From Bradyrhizobium embrapense (GTDB taxonomy: Bacteria; Pseudomonadota; Alphaproteobacteria; Rhizobiales; Xanthobacteraceae), in assembly GCF_001189235.2 (NCBI RefSeq), contig NZ_LFIP02000014.1:1-64000 (forward strand): DNA of 64,000 nt. Reading direction: 5' to 3'. The position numbers and the translations under genes are program-made. The notes beneath the pieces are model-generated. The model was not told the origin of the DNA. It was given only the letters and a program-made list of their open reading frames with translations, and searched no databases. This document shows positions 7,818-17,378 of this stretch, piece after piece (the first letter of the stretch is position 1; each line of letters opens with the position of its first letter).

Positions 7818-9788
7818 TCAACGGTTAAGAGCCCGGGCCAATTCGCGGATGATGCGAACGATGTCCCCGCGATCGGCTCCGGGAAGAGCTCGGGCGGTGT
7901 GAAGCTTCTCGATAATTTGGGCCCGCTGCTCGATGCTCGGCGAAAACTTTAGCCGGTAACCGTCACGAGTTGACGCAAGAACACGCGCCTCGACGTCGCC
8001 AATAGCTGGGATCGTCAAATTGCCTGTCGCCCCGACCGAAAGGCCGAACGGTCCGCTGATGCGGGCGCCTTCCGGCCCGAGATTCACGAGCCAGCCACGG
8101 TGCAGATCGTCTCCGATCGTCAAAGTGATCGGTTCAAGCACCTGGCGCTGCGGCCTATTGTATCGGGGGCGTTCAATGCACGCCGCGATCGCCACCAGCA
8201 AGACCAGAACGTTGTAGACGGTCCAGAACAGAACGATGGCGACGCCGTCCCCGGCTGCTAAAGAGGTATTGAAGACGAAATCGGAATTTAGCGGCACGAT
8301 CAGGCCGCCAACGGTCAATCCAAAAAGGATCAGGAAAGGTCGCATCAATGACCATTGGACAACGATCCTCGTTCTGTCGCCGCCCTTGGCCGTCACCGAG
8401 AAACGATGCGGTCCTCTCGTCAAGAGGCCGAGCGCCGCGGCCCGACAAATCGGCCACGCAGCAATCAGCTGCGCCGTATCGTTGACGATGGGGATAAACA
8501 ACCCCTTCGAGAGCCAATTCAGAGCCACGAGGACCATGACGTAGTACGGGATATAATATCTGGTGATATCGACGAGCGATGCATTCATGATCGTAATGCC
8601 GAGCCACCAGTACAGGAGCGGACAGATCAGACTCGCCAAGCGGAAGGGAAAGGTGGTTAGCCAATAGAGCACGGAATCGATGACACTGATCCGGTGCATC
8701 AAACCCAATCGATGCGAACCAAATGGATTGTAACAGTTGCGCGCAATTTGCATCAGGCCGAGGCACCAGCGGCCGCGCTGGACGATATATTCCTTGAGCC
8801 CCTCTGGAGCCAAGCCCTCGGTCAGCGCTTCGTTGAGATAGACGGTTTGCCATCCATTTTCGGCAAGCTTGAGCGTGAGCAGGAAGTCCTCGGTCACGCT
8901 TTGCGTCGGAAGCAGGCCGATCTGTTGGATTGCATGAACTCTCATCACGGATGAGGTGCCGCAACAGATCGCGATTCCCCAGGCATCCCTTGCCGATTGC
9001 ACATTGTCAAAGAAGTGTCGTTGCTCGTCCGGGTACCCGGCGCTGATGCCGAGGTTGTGCTGGATTGGATCTGGATTAAAAAAATGCTGCGGCGTTTGAA
9101 CTAGGCCAACACCTTGATCGTAAAACAGTGCCACTGTGCGGTCGATGAAATCGACATGTGGAATGAAGTCCGCATCCAGGATGGCGACAAAATCCGGTCG
9201 ATCTGGATTTAGGGCACGCTGGGCAAGCGCGTGGTTGATGTTTCCCGCCTTGGCATGCGCGTTGTCGGAGCGCGCAATGTATCCGACAGAGTGCCGCTCG
9301 CAGGCTTGTCGGAGCCAGTCCCTGCGACCATCGTCAAGGACAAAGACGCCAAGCTTTGGAAAGCGCACGGCTTTGGCCCCGATGATGGTCCGCTCGAGTA
9401 TCTCGAGCGGTTCATTGTAGGTCGTGATGAAGATGTCTACGCTTGGCGCTTCTCCAGGTGACCACCATCCTACGTGTTCGTCGGCCTCTGCCGTGCGCTC
9501 TCTCACCCGCGAGAGGATCACGAATGCGATTGAAGAGGAGAGAACAGTCAGGGCCTCGAGCGTTGCGAAGCCCCAACTGACCAAGGCATCCGGGGTCCAG
9601 TCGAGCGGCACCAAGGTCTCAGTGAACCGCCACGCAACGTAGCGCCACGAGAGAAGTGTTGCCGTTCCAAGCAGAAGGGTGCGCCAGTACCATCGGTTCG
9701 GGTTAAGTAGCGGGAGGACGGTCAGGCGGAGCCCGATAATGACGGCGGCTCCCGCTAGAGCGGCGAAGAGTGGCGATAGCAGAGCCAT
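7818..9788 (-). CDS. Family-2 polysaccharide synthase, BcsA/BgsA-like, with PilZ-like C-terminus
   Basis: Processive inner-membrane glycosyltransferase. N-terminal helices are followed by the GT2 core: DDG at 152-154, DAD at 205-207, TED at 299-301 and QRGRW at 337-341, the D,D,D,QxxRW signature of cellulose synthase relatives. Four or more C-terminal helices precede a region (about 545-640) that looks like PilZ, though its c-di-GMP motifs are degenerate: RYNRPQR for RxxxR, and NLGPEGARISG for the D/N-x-S-xx-G loop. The start overlaps the HlyD gene stop (TGATG). The arrangement recalls the Sinorhizobium bgsBA locus for a mixed-linkage beta-glucan, but the product here is not established. Confidence 0.85.
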   Translation of the reverse strand: MALLSPLFAALAGAAVIIGLRLTVLPLLNPNRWYWRTLLLGTATLLSWRYVAWRFTETLVPLDWTPDALVSWGFATLEALTVLSSSIAFVILSRVRERTAEADEHVGWWSPGEAPSVDIFITTYNEPLEILERTIIGAKAVRFPKLGVFVLDDGRRDWLRQACERHSVGYIARSDNAHAKAGNINHALAQRALNPDRPDFVAILDADFIPHVDFIDRTVALFYDQGVGLVQTPQHFFNPDPIQHNLGISAGYPDEQRHFFDNVQSARDAWGIAICCGTSSVMRVHAIQQIGLLPTQSVTEDFLLTLKLAENGWQTVYLNEALTEGLAPEGLKEYIVQRGRWCLGLMQIARNCYNPFGSHRLGLMHRISVIDSVLYWLTTFPFRLASLICPLLYWWLGITIMNASLVDITRYYIPYYVMVLVALNWLSKGLFIPIVNDTAQLIAAWPICRAAALGLLTRGPHRFSVTAKGGDRTRIVVQWSLMRPFLILFGLTVGGLIVPLNSDFVFNTSLAAGDGVAIVLFWTVYNVLVLLVAIAACIERPRYNRPQRQVLEPITLTIGDDLHRGWLVNLGPEGARISGPFGLSVGATGNLTIPAIGDVEARVLASTRDGYRLKFSPSIEQRAQIIEKLHTARALPGADRGDIVRIIRELARALNR

Positions 9789-10993
9789 CAGAAGCCGTAC
9801 CGTGTGAAAAAGCGACGGAATTGGGCGATCGGGCCGCTCGAAAACACAACACGTCCGGTGCGCCCGATGGCGCAGCCAAGATCGGGTTGTTGTGCGAGAC
9901 CCGGCACCGTCACTGTCACGTCGAAGCGCTGCAGATGCTGCGGACTCGGACCAACGGCCAGGTTCGCGTAGAGGGGCGCCGCACCGGATCCGCCGAGCCG
10001 GGTGACCGTTCCGTCGAAAATTCGCTCGTCGCCGAACAGCCGAAACTGCACCGCCGTCCCCGCGGATAAGTTATCATAAAGCGATTCGGCTACGCCCGCT
10101 GTGACGACAAGGCTATTGCAGTCGACAAGCTTGACCAGATCTTGTCCGCGCCGGGCGTACTCGCCATTGTCCACCAGTATATCCCAGACAAGCCCTAGAA
10201 CCCGGGCATTGAGCGTCGCGGAAGTCAGCCGATTGACGCGCAGACGCTCCGCATCGATCTGCCGATCGAATAGAGCGATACGCGCCTTGATTTGCTCCTC
10301 TTCGACATACGATTCTGCAAGCCGTTGATCTAGTTCTCGAATGCGCTGCGTCGAAAAGGGGGCATCATTATAGGACTCTCCGATGAAGACGCCGGTGCGG
10401 GCTGAGGCGAGTTCCGTCTCGAAATAGTTGACCCGCTGCTGCGCACTCTCCAATTCTTGTTGTGTGACGTCGAATGTCGCGCGCGCCCGATCTAGGTTGG
10501 CCACGGTCTGAACGCCGCGATTGTTTAACTCATTAGCGCGTTTGAATTCGGCGTCCGCCTCACGCAGGCGTGCGGCTGCTGCGTCCTGCGCCGCCTTTGT
10601 CTCAGCGATCCTCGCCTCGATCTGTCGAATCCTGCCACGCTGATAGTCGGTTGATTGCGCGTCAAATCCGGCTCTCGACCGCGACAGCGCGTCCCTCTGG
10701 CCGGCAATCCGTTTGAGTTCGATGCGTTGATTGTCGCGGTCGCGCTCAAGTTCAAGAAGCCGAGCGGTATCAAATCGCTCATCGGAGACCTCAGCCGCGA
10801 GTTCTCCTGCATTAATGCGCGCTCCAATGCTCTTGACGGAAAGCGTTACCCGGCCGTCGATCGGGGCACGCACGACGTAAAGTCGGGCATTTACCGTGGC
10901 ATCAGCCGAAGTCCCAGCGAAGTGCTCACCTAGGATGACGTACAGGCCGCCGGCCAGTAGGATCAAGCCAATGACCACACGTATGAGCTTCAT
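9788..10993 (-). CDS. HlyD-type membrane fusion protein of the polysaccharide operon
   Basis: First gene of the operon. It has one N-terminal transmembrane helix (about residues 5-22), a lipoyl/biotinyl-like half (YVVRAPIDGRVTLSVKSIGA), a long coiled coil (about 95-230) and the second lipoyl half with beta-barrel (ARVLGLVWDILVDNGEYARR). This is the adaptor layout of HlyD/EmrA and of BgsB-like proteins. It probably couples the synthase to an outer exit path. ATG 10993 has GGAAG about nine bases upstream. Length (401) is normal for the family. Confidence 0.85.
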   Translation of the reverse strand: MKLIRVVIGLILLAGGLYVILGEHFAGTSADATVNARLYVVRAPIDGRVTLSVKSIGARINAGELAAEVSDERFDTARLLELERDRDNQRIELKRIAGQRDALSRSRAGFDAQSTDYQRGRIRQIEARIAETKAAQDAAAARLREADAEFKRANELNNRGVQTVANLDRARATFDVTQQELESAQQRVNYFETELASARTGVFIGESYNDAPFSTQRIRELDQRLAESYVEEEQIKARIALFDRQIDAERLRVNRLTSATLNARVLGLVWDILVDNGEYARRGQDLVKLVDCNSLVVTAGVAESLYDNLSAGTAVQFRLFGDERIFDGTVTRLGGSGAAPLYANLAVGPSPQHLQRFDVTVTVPGLAQQPDLGCAIGRTGRVVFSSGPIAQFRRFFTRYGF

Positions 10994-11329
10994 GAGAGAC
11001 TTCCAATCACATTCAAGCTGCCTTTTCTAGCGCAACTTAGAGGCGAATTTGTGGAGGCAAGCAAATGTGACACTGCAGTCAGACGTTGAACATGAATTGG
11101 ATCGTTAGAATGCGAGACAGTTGATAACGACGGCGATCGGCAAGGTCACACTGTTCGAGGTCGCAGATCGTGCAGGCTCTGCATCTCGCGAGCTCTCCGG
11201 AGGGAATAGAGCGCTGTCGTTCCTTGTTCACGCTCGGCGGATTGATTACCGCGTTGTAGACGATGGCCGCACTTTGAGCTGATCAAATATAGTCGAGCCT
11301 TGGATGAACCACTTGCCGCAACCAAAACG
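10994..11329. promoter_or_regulatory. Upstream region of the HlyD-GT2-Cache operon
   Basis: Must contain the operon promoter. I cannot assign -35/-10 boxes with confidence, and there is no nod box or clear -24/-12 site. Apart from the GGAAG ribosome site next to 10993 nothing else is supported. Confidence 0.3.
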
Positions 11330-11500
11330 TTAGTCGTCGCTTGGGTTGTTGTCGCCCATTCCAGAAACCCAATCGAAATGTGCGACGCAGGTGCGGCCGG
11401 TTCCGCAGCGCCAATGCGTCGTAAACGAAGGGCTCAGCCAGCACGGGCGCTGTGCGTGTTCGCCGTTCGCGTTCTCATCGTCGGTTGCAATCGTGGGCAT
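11330..11500 (-). CDS. Candidate 56-residue cysteine-containing peptide
   Basis: ATG 11500 lies eight bases after GGAG. The frame reads MPTIATDDENANGEHAQRPC, then WLSPSFTTHWRCGTGRTC and VAHFDWVSGMGDNNPSDD, and stops at 11330. It has three cysteines, an acidic N-terminal part and no signal peptide. Composition and ribosome site are better than expected for chance. I know no homolog. A modified-peptide precursor is one possibility, but no modifying enzyme is adjacent. It points the same way as the downstream polysaccharide operon, about 340 bases away. Confidence 0.35.
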   Translation of the reverse strand: MPTIATDDENANGEHAQRPCWLSPSFTTHWRCGTGRTCVAHFDWVSGMGDNNPSDD

Positions 11501-12078
11501 TCGGTGTCTCCTAACTTGAAGAAGGATTGACGATGTCCCGCGTGGTTGTTTGCTCAGTTCCGATCATCAACTATTTCAAGGTAGCACAACCTCCAGCATG
11601 TCCATGCCTACCTCCCTTAGTAGGTACTTGGCCGCGGGAAGAAGTCCGACGTCTCAACTGCGCAGAATTCGTCTGCATCTGATGATGCTCGATCCGCGGC
11701 CAACTTCGCCTTCTCTTGGATAGCCGAGGAGAGCGAATGAGTGAGGAACGACTCACGGAAGGCTGTCGTGGATTGATCCATGGAACGGGTGATGAAGACG
11801 TGCGACGGATGTCAATCAGCGTTGGACCGGGGCTTTTCTCACGCGAAGATACTCACTGGCCAACAAACTCCGGAACTTATGGTTGAATGCGGTATTTTGA
11901 AGGGGTGGCCGTGAGAATGCGACGCGTAACTTGAGTCAATCTAATATCAGCCAACGGTATTTTCCAAAAAGCTCCGAGGATCTTTAAAGGCATTGCCCGA
12001 GACGTCCACGTGGACGTCATCATCTTGCGATGACAAGCGTCCAGTGTTTGTCAAGAAAGGACAATGGGTAGTCGTTCG
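11501..12078. other. No gene seen
   Basis: About 580 bases between the candidate peptide and the IS5-like relic. No convincing coding frame, RNA or repeat was found. Confidence 0.4.
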
Positions 12079-13172
12079 TTAAGAAGCCGGATTGAGCTTT
12101 GCGGAACCGACGAGCGTTCGCCATAGGAACGGGCGCAAGAGCTCCCTGCGCCAGGCGAGGATGCGGCGCAAGTTGTGGCCGACGGCTGAGAGGACGACGT
12201 TGGCGGCATCGCCGGCACGGCCTTTGAGGTAACAGCGGCCGAGATGACCTTCTGCTTTCATGTGCCCGATGATGGGCTCGATCGCGGGCGGCGGCGCAGT
12301 TCGCGCTTGATGATGCCGAAGACGCCGCGCTTCTGACCAGAGATGAAGACGCGACGGGCATTTTGCGCGTCGTGGCCACGGTACCCTTGTCGACATAGGC
12401 CCGCTCGATCGAGCCAGTGAGTGTCTCGGTGCGACGTCATGCAAGGTGTGACCGTCGTAAGGGTTGTCGGGCAGCGACCTGGCGTGCAGCACGAACAGGC
12501 ACCGGGAGCCCGGCTGTTATTGGTGACGATGGAGGCCTTCACCCCGAATTCGTAAGGCGCAGCGGCCTTGCCGTTGCCGATGCATTCCACCTCTGGGGCA
12601 TGCAAAGAATAAAGCTTCCATCCGCGCTGACGCTGCTGCTGCAAGCGGATCTGCGTGGCTCGGTCAAGCGGCAGGGCGAACGCTTCGTCCAGTGCTGGCT
12701 GGCCCTCGATCTTGCGGCGGATGTCGCGGATGATCCGGCCTAGCCGGCTGCGCAGGATGCGCAACTGCCGCTGATGCCGCCCGAACTGTTTTGCATGAGC
12801 GTAGCGACCCGCCATCATCGCCGCAGCTTTGGCCACGCGACAATAGGATTGCCGCAGCCTGACGCCGAGCCTTCTCGTCAGGCGGTTGGGCCCCCTGAAT
12901 GGCCGCATGCAAGAGCTTGGCATCGGTCGGAAAGGTGATAGCCTTCGGCTGCACCGTCGTGTCGACTGTGACTCGCTTGAGGTCCCGGCTCCGCAATGCG
13001 CCGGCCGCGTGCGCCACCCGCAGGCTCTCAGCCAGCAGCAGCTCCAGCTTGTCGCCGAGCCGCTTGCGCCAATGGCTTAGGTCCGGGCGCTCGTGCGGGA
13101 AGGTGTGCTGGAAGAACTCGGGTAAGTTCACACGCTTGGCGAATTGCAGCGTGTCAGACAAGACGGCGCCGC
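12079..13172 (-). pseudogene. IS5-family transposase relic, truncated and multiply frameshifted
   Basis: Three reading frames carry consecutive pieces of one IS5-group transposase, of the HERSDLSHWRKRLGDKLE type: EFFQHTFPHERPDLSHWRKR at about 13110, RHQRQLRILRSRLGRIIRDI and ECIGNGKAAAPYEFGVKASI in a second frame, then LPDNPYDGHTL and IEPIIGHMKAEGHLGRCYLK in a third, ending LNPAS at 12079. The N-terminal about 90 residues are missing. The 5' side fuses to the end of the gene at 13154..13723. It is a distinct subgroup from the element at 4890..6425. Confidence 0.85.
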
Positions 13173-13723
13173 CGGATGCGTACAAAACTTAGGTCGCTTG
13201 AGATTTCGCGACTGCGGGCAACCGTCGGAGGACAGTCGCCAGTTGAAATGACCCTTAGGCTCCATCGTGGCGAGGCATTATTGGCGAGAGCCTCGCGTGT
13301 CAGATAAGTCGCCGCCAGTCTGTTCCAGGATTTCACAACACGATACCAGTTCTCTTTTCGAGCCGGTAACAGTTGAAGCTTCCTTTGCGTCTTGCGTGCA
13401 GCCGCAAGCCTTCCGTCGCACTTAGCTTGTTCCAGAATCTTGCGCTCTAGTTCCTCGGTTCGTTTCCATCCATCCCCTCTGATTCTGCTCTGCGCAAAGT
13501 ACTCGAAGACGATTCGGAAGGTCAGAGCACGACCTGCGGCGGCCCTTGGATCCAACTCAGGTTCGGTCAACCAGCGCAGAAGCGCGTCGAGGTGCTCCGG
13601 CCCGCCAAGCGTGAGAATGTCACTGCCCTCAAAAATCGAAGGTGCGGCGTATGCTGCGAAATCGAGCTGGGTGTCTAAGTCTTGTGATCCCAGCCAGCGG
13701 CAAATTGCTTCTAGAGGAGACAT
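13154..13723 (-). CDS. Uncharacterised protein, paralog of the gene at 26043..26813, C-terminus altered
   Basis: Function unknown. It starts MSPLEAICRWLGSQDLDTQL and shares an order of motifs with the 26-kb gene: SIFEGSDILTLGG / LLVFEGHDLLVFGG, then AGRALTFRIVFEYFAQSR / IGRALTFRSCFEYFAESR, then LPARKENWYRVVKSWNRL / LPARKIRWINVRKSWREL. It lacks the about 85-residue N-terminal extension of that paralog. After about residue 150 the similarity stops and the frame runs into sequence next to the IS relic, so the C-terminus may be replaced. No catalytic motif was recognised. Confidence 0.6.
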   Translation of the reverse strand: MSPLEAICRWLGSQDLDTQLDFAAYAAPSIFEGSDILTLGGPEHLDALLRWLTEPELDPRAAAGRALTFRIVFEYFAQSRIRGDGWKRTEELERKILEQAKCDGRLAAARKTQRKLQLLPARKENWYRVVKSWNRLAATYLTREALANNASPRWSLRVISTGDCPPTVARSREISSDLSFVRIRRRRLV

Positions 13724-14121
13724 GGCTTTAGCTCTGCTTCCTTTCAGTCGCGCTTTGAGTGCTCACGACTGGCAAAGATGGGTTTGACCGCGATTTGACC
13801 CAGAGAATGCTATACCGGTCAACTACAAGATCCTGCAGGCGCGATCACATTAAATAATTATATGTTCGATCGCGGACAGAGAGCATAGTTGGAGTTCCGG
13901 CCCACAGCTTCACGCGTGGCGTTTGCCGGTCGGGCGCCGACCAGCGAGATGCACGACCGCCGTCACATCGAAGTCTCGAAAAATCGCTAGTGCCATGACT
14001 GCCACCCGGCTTGGTGTTGCCCGATGATGTCAAGTCTTCCGAGTGAACGTCACCGCGAGCGCATACTTCTGTCCGTCGTCAGCGCCTAGCCCCAGATCAT
14101 GCTGTCAGAGGGAGCGATGAG
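13724..14121. other. No gene seen
   Basis: About 400 bases between the 13-kb family gene and the IS630 relic. Short frames only. Confidence 0.4.
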
Positions 14122-14390
14122 CTAGAGCATCCGATCGCCTTGCGTCGTAACCAACTGCGACGAGATATTTTGGCATTTCTCGGGTGAGAAACGTTTGAGA
14201 GCGCTGGCGATTGCTTGCCAGAGGTCGGGCATGGTGCGTGCTGCGGCGGCGCGCAACAGAGCCTTCAATTTCGAGAAGGCCATCTCGATCGGGTTGAAGT
14301 CCGGACTGTAGGGCGGGAGATAGAGCAGGCTTGCTCCGACTGCCTGGATGGCCTCTCGAACGCCATCGATCGTAAGCCGCAAGGAGACTG
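14122..14390 (-). pseudogene. IS630-family transposase, C-terminal fragment
   Basis: Reads VREAIQAVGASLLYLPPYSP and DFNPIEMAFSKLKALLRAAA, the DDE C-terminal block of IS630 transposases (LPPYSPDLNPIE). The N-terminal two thirds are gone. The IS4-type element abuts it at 14391, so that insertion probably cut it. Confidence 0.8.
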
Positions 14391-15922
14391 TTCAATTACC
14401 CATAATCTTTGCCTCGATCGCGGCTCCCAGTTCGATGTCAGTCAGCCGCCATAGTCAGCGCCAGATGACGGTATTTCCTGGAGGAGGATCGTTGGCTCGG
14501 GCCAAGTATCCTCCGAGCCGCGCGATCTTGACGACATAGTGCGAGAGCGTACGCCGTCGAGGGCGATCGTCACCCTTGTCTTTCACCAAATGATCAAGAA
14601 GCCTGAGTTCGGAATCTGTCAGCGCCGTCTGCGGTAGGGCAGTCGGTGAGGAATGATTGAGCATCGTCATCCAGAAGACGCGCCTACAATACAAAAAACG
14701 GCGATCAGATTGACCAAACGTTCAGCGGTTCGCAACTTCGAGTCCTCCGCCTTGCAGCCAGATTTGAGGATCTTATGCAAGACTTCGATCTTCGACCTCA
14801 ACGAGTACCATTCGATTTTCTTGATGGCATCCCTGCGCGATTGGACCGGGAGATCGGGGAAGAGCTTCCACTCGATCTTCTTTCGCCGTTTCGGCGTTCC
14901 CCGCTCTTGAGCATGGATCACGGTCAGAGTGAGTGCGGGAAATTTCTTCTGCTTGCCGATCGGCGGCGGAATCCGAAGCTTGCGGAAACGAATTTCGAGA
15001 CGCTCTTCGTCCGGGTTGCCTCTGTCATCCTTGACCTTGATCCGATGCAGGCCTTTGACCGTAACCTCGTCCATTTCGTCGGCAGTTGTATGAATGCCGT
15101 CCCCGGTAAGCCGATCAACACAGGTTCGCACAAGGAAATGCGTTCCAACCTCCTCGGCCAGGCAAAACAGTTCGTAGATGTCGCTCTCGCGATCGCCAAT
15201 ACGCGAGAAGATTGGTCGATTGCCGTAAATTCTCCAGCCAGCGGATGCTCTCCTTCTGCTCGATCGGAACACGCGTCGGATTGATTTTTCGCTTCAGCGC
15301 AGTCGTCCCCTTGAACTTCTTGCGTGTCCAGAACTTGATTGCCGCCAGTCCGAGCGGAAGCCCCTCGGTCGTCACGGCGAGGCTCGAATGCATCAGGATG
15401 CCGCACTGCGTGCGCCCCGCCGTCTTGCCTGTAAAGCCAATCAGATCCGGCTTCTCACGCTTGAATCTGAACTCCGTCGTGTCATGGAGAGCGAGGATCG
15501 GTCCCTTCGTCGCCGTTCCGCACCCGCGCGTCGCCTCGAAATGACCGCAAAGAATATCTGCCTCGTTGACCCATTCGTTCGAGAGGAAGCGATAGGCGGC
15601 GTTCGTGTTGGCCCAGTCCTGACAAACCAGCGGGATGCTTTGACCCATGTCGCTCCCGATTTGTGCGAGCAATTTGCAGAACCGGCGGCCAAGCCGCTCA
15701 TCGTTACTCGCATCCCGCAGCTTCCCGATCAACCCACGCCTAAGTCTCAATACCGCCGGTCAATCGCTGAGCACGCGCCTCCGCGCGTTCCTTCACCAAG
15801 CCCATCGAGCACCCCACGTCTTCGAATCAGGTGCTCAACAACGAATCACAACAGATTCTGCCGATTCAAGATTTTGCCCGCCGCGCGCCGTTCAAATCCG
15901 ATTTCAGATGTGGGTAATTGAA
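14391..15922 (-). mobile_element. IS4/Tn5-type insertion sequence, decayed
   Basis: A 12-base perfect inverted repeat bounds it: TTCAATTACCCA at 14391..14402 and TGGGTAATTGAA at 15911..15922. As in this group the transposase stop lies inside the right repeat. Length is 1532 bases. The matches may extend a few bases further outward. No target duplication could be recognised. Confidence 0.75.
14392..15805 (-). pseudogene. IS4-family (Tn5-like) transposase, multiply disrupted
   Basis: Pieces run in order in different frames: MGLVKERAEARAQRLTGGIE at 15805 with a stop soon after, DERLGRRFCKLLAQIGSDMG and ILALHDTTEFRFKREKPDLI, then RIGDRESDIYELFCLAEEVG and IEWKLFPDLPVQSRRDAIKK, then RVFWMTMLNHSS and LARANDPPPGNTVIWR, an in-frame stop, and the tail LTDIELGAAIEAKIMGN. 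HDTTE and DRESDIYE are catalytic blocks of Tn5-like transposases. At least two frameshifts and two stops make it non-functional. Confidence 0.85.
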
Positions 15923-16442
15923 AGCTCAGCTCGCCGCTTACATTGAAAGCCGGCTGAGCGCTTACGAACGGGGCGGGGCTTAAGGGCGAGATCGAGATTT
16001 CGTCGAATCAGCCGGGCGCAAAAAGAGGCAGGTGAACCGGGATCGCAGCGCTATGTCCTTGGAGGGGCAGTCCGGTAACCAACTTCGCCGCGAAAATGAT
16101 CATCAGTCTCCGGCGTGGATAGCCAGCCCGCCCCGCGGACTCCGGCTAATAGCCGATGGGGCGCCGATTCTCGTCCTGAGATCGGGCCAAACAGCGGTTG
16201 GCAAATAGAGTCCCAGCGCTCCTCAGAAGGAGCGCTGGGACCGAAAGTGAATGCGCCAACTTGGGGGCTGGGAAACGCATCCACCATCGCCTAATGGTCC
16301 CGCGCCAAAACAGTTCGATTAAGTAATCGGCCGGTAATTGTTCTGGGCCTCAGCGGGGGGGCTAGTACGCAATCGCGTCGAATTGCCGGTTAGCAGGGCG
16401 CCGCTGACCCCGCAAATACGACGGCTCGCGGATTGAATCCCC
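15923..16442. other. Non-coding stretch with IS66-like terminus and a strong hairpin
   Basis: Just after the IS4 relic, the reverse strand of about 15930..15964 contains GTAAGCGCTCAGCCGG and a second GTAAGCGG, like an IS66 left end. A 13-base perfect hairpin lies at 16211..16240. A 78-codon reverse frame at 16051..16287 has no recognised content, and I do not call it. Confidence 0.4.
16211..16240. repeat. Perfect 13-bp hairpin
   Basis: TCCCAGCGCTCCT (16211..16223) and its exact complement AGGAGCGCTGGGA (16228..16240) flank a four-base loop. No T-run follows on either strand, so it is not a classical intrinsic terminator. Role unknown. Confidence 0.6.
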
Positions 16443-16721
16443 TTAACGTTCTAGTCGCAGGCAGTCATCAAGGCTCAAAAGGTTATCGGGGAGAAAACGA
16501 TCATTCTCGGTCTTCAGGTACTCGCGACCGTCGTGTTTTCTGACGATCACCCAGGCCGTCTTGCCTTGCTCGCTGACATCATAAGCTTTCGGATCGCGTT
16601 TGACATTTGCGATGGCTGTCTCTTCCGGGTGTTGCCACCCTGAGCCGCCGACGGCTTGAATGCGCCGATGGCGGTCTTGATGCGTGGGTAGCTTGACAAT
16701 GCATGTAATCCGGCGAGTCAT
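16443..16721 (-). CDS. DUF3892-family small protein
   Basis: 92 residues. It starts MTRRITCIVKLP, then HRRIQAVGGSGW, and ends YLKTENDRF..NLLSLDDCL. This is the DUF3892 pattern: RRITCI near the N-terminus, I..GG.GW, and a YLKT..D....DNLLSLP.C tail. Function unknown; these proteins are common passengers on mobile DNA. ATG 16721 has AGGAG seven bases upstream. It stands alone between IS relics. Confidence 0.75.
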   Translation of the reverse strand: MTRRITCIVKLPTHQDRHRRIQAVGGSGWQHPEETAIANVKRDPKAYDVSEQGKTAWVIVRKHDGREYLKTENDRFLPDNLLSLDDCLRLER

Positions 16722-17378
16722 GAACCACTCCTATTTTGTGAGCCGAAGCTCGGGACCGCTGGCGGAGAATCGGACACGCTATCCGCTCATGCTGCCACAT
16801 GGTTGGGGCTCGCCCCCCTCCCTGGAATAGTGGGGGGCGTATCATTGCTTATCGGACGTGGGATACGCACGGCGCGAGTCGTTCTTCTGCCGCTTGCGCC
16901 GTGCCGAGATCGGATCGATACGCTCAAGTCTCACATGGGGATCTGGTGAATCGGATCACTGCCCCTGGTCATTAAGCGGGGCAAATCCCCGGACTTCTAG
17001 CTAGGGCCCCGAGTGCTCAGATGCAACGGGTTTCGACATTCCTCGGCAGCCGACGTTGAGCCCCCGTCCTTGCCGGAGGGCAAGCTCAAGCGAAAAGTGA
17101 AAGTAACCTGCTCGATCCGTTCTTCTTGTCCAAATCGTCCCATTCTTCGGGAACCACTTAATCGCCCCGTTTCTAATCTGTCGGCATAAGCAGCAATCGC
17201 GCGTACACGTGGCCTGACCCATCACTGCGATATCGTCGAGACCGGCAACGACAGTTGGCGATTCAAGAGCCGAGACGACGATCACGCCACCCGCGCTCGT
17301 CTCGCCTCCGCTATCCCGGCCAGCTCCGACGAGACGAGCGCTACCAGCAATGCTCGCCGCGCAAAGGGGGCAAAATTG
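16722..17378. other. No supported gene
   Basis: A reverse frame at 17001..17285 (MIVVSALESPTVVAGLDDIA, with CCLCRQIRNGAIKWFP) is somewhat protein-like but has no good ribosome site or known relative. The rest is featureless up to the ISL3 left end. Confidence 0.35.

Noticed and set aside
16051..16287. 78-codon reverse frame as a gene
   Set aside because: It contains the perfect hairpin and has no ribosome site. Its codons look like chance in GC-rich DNA.
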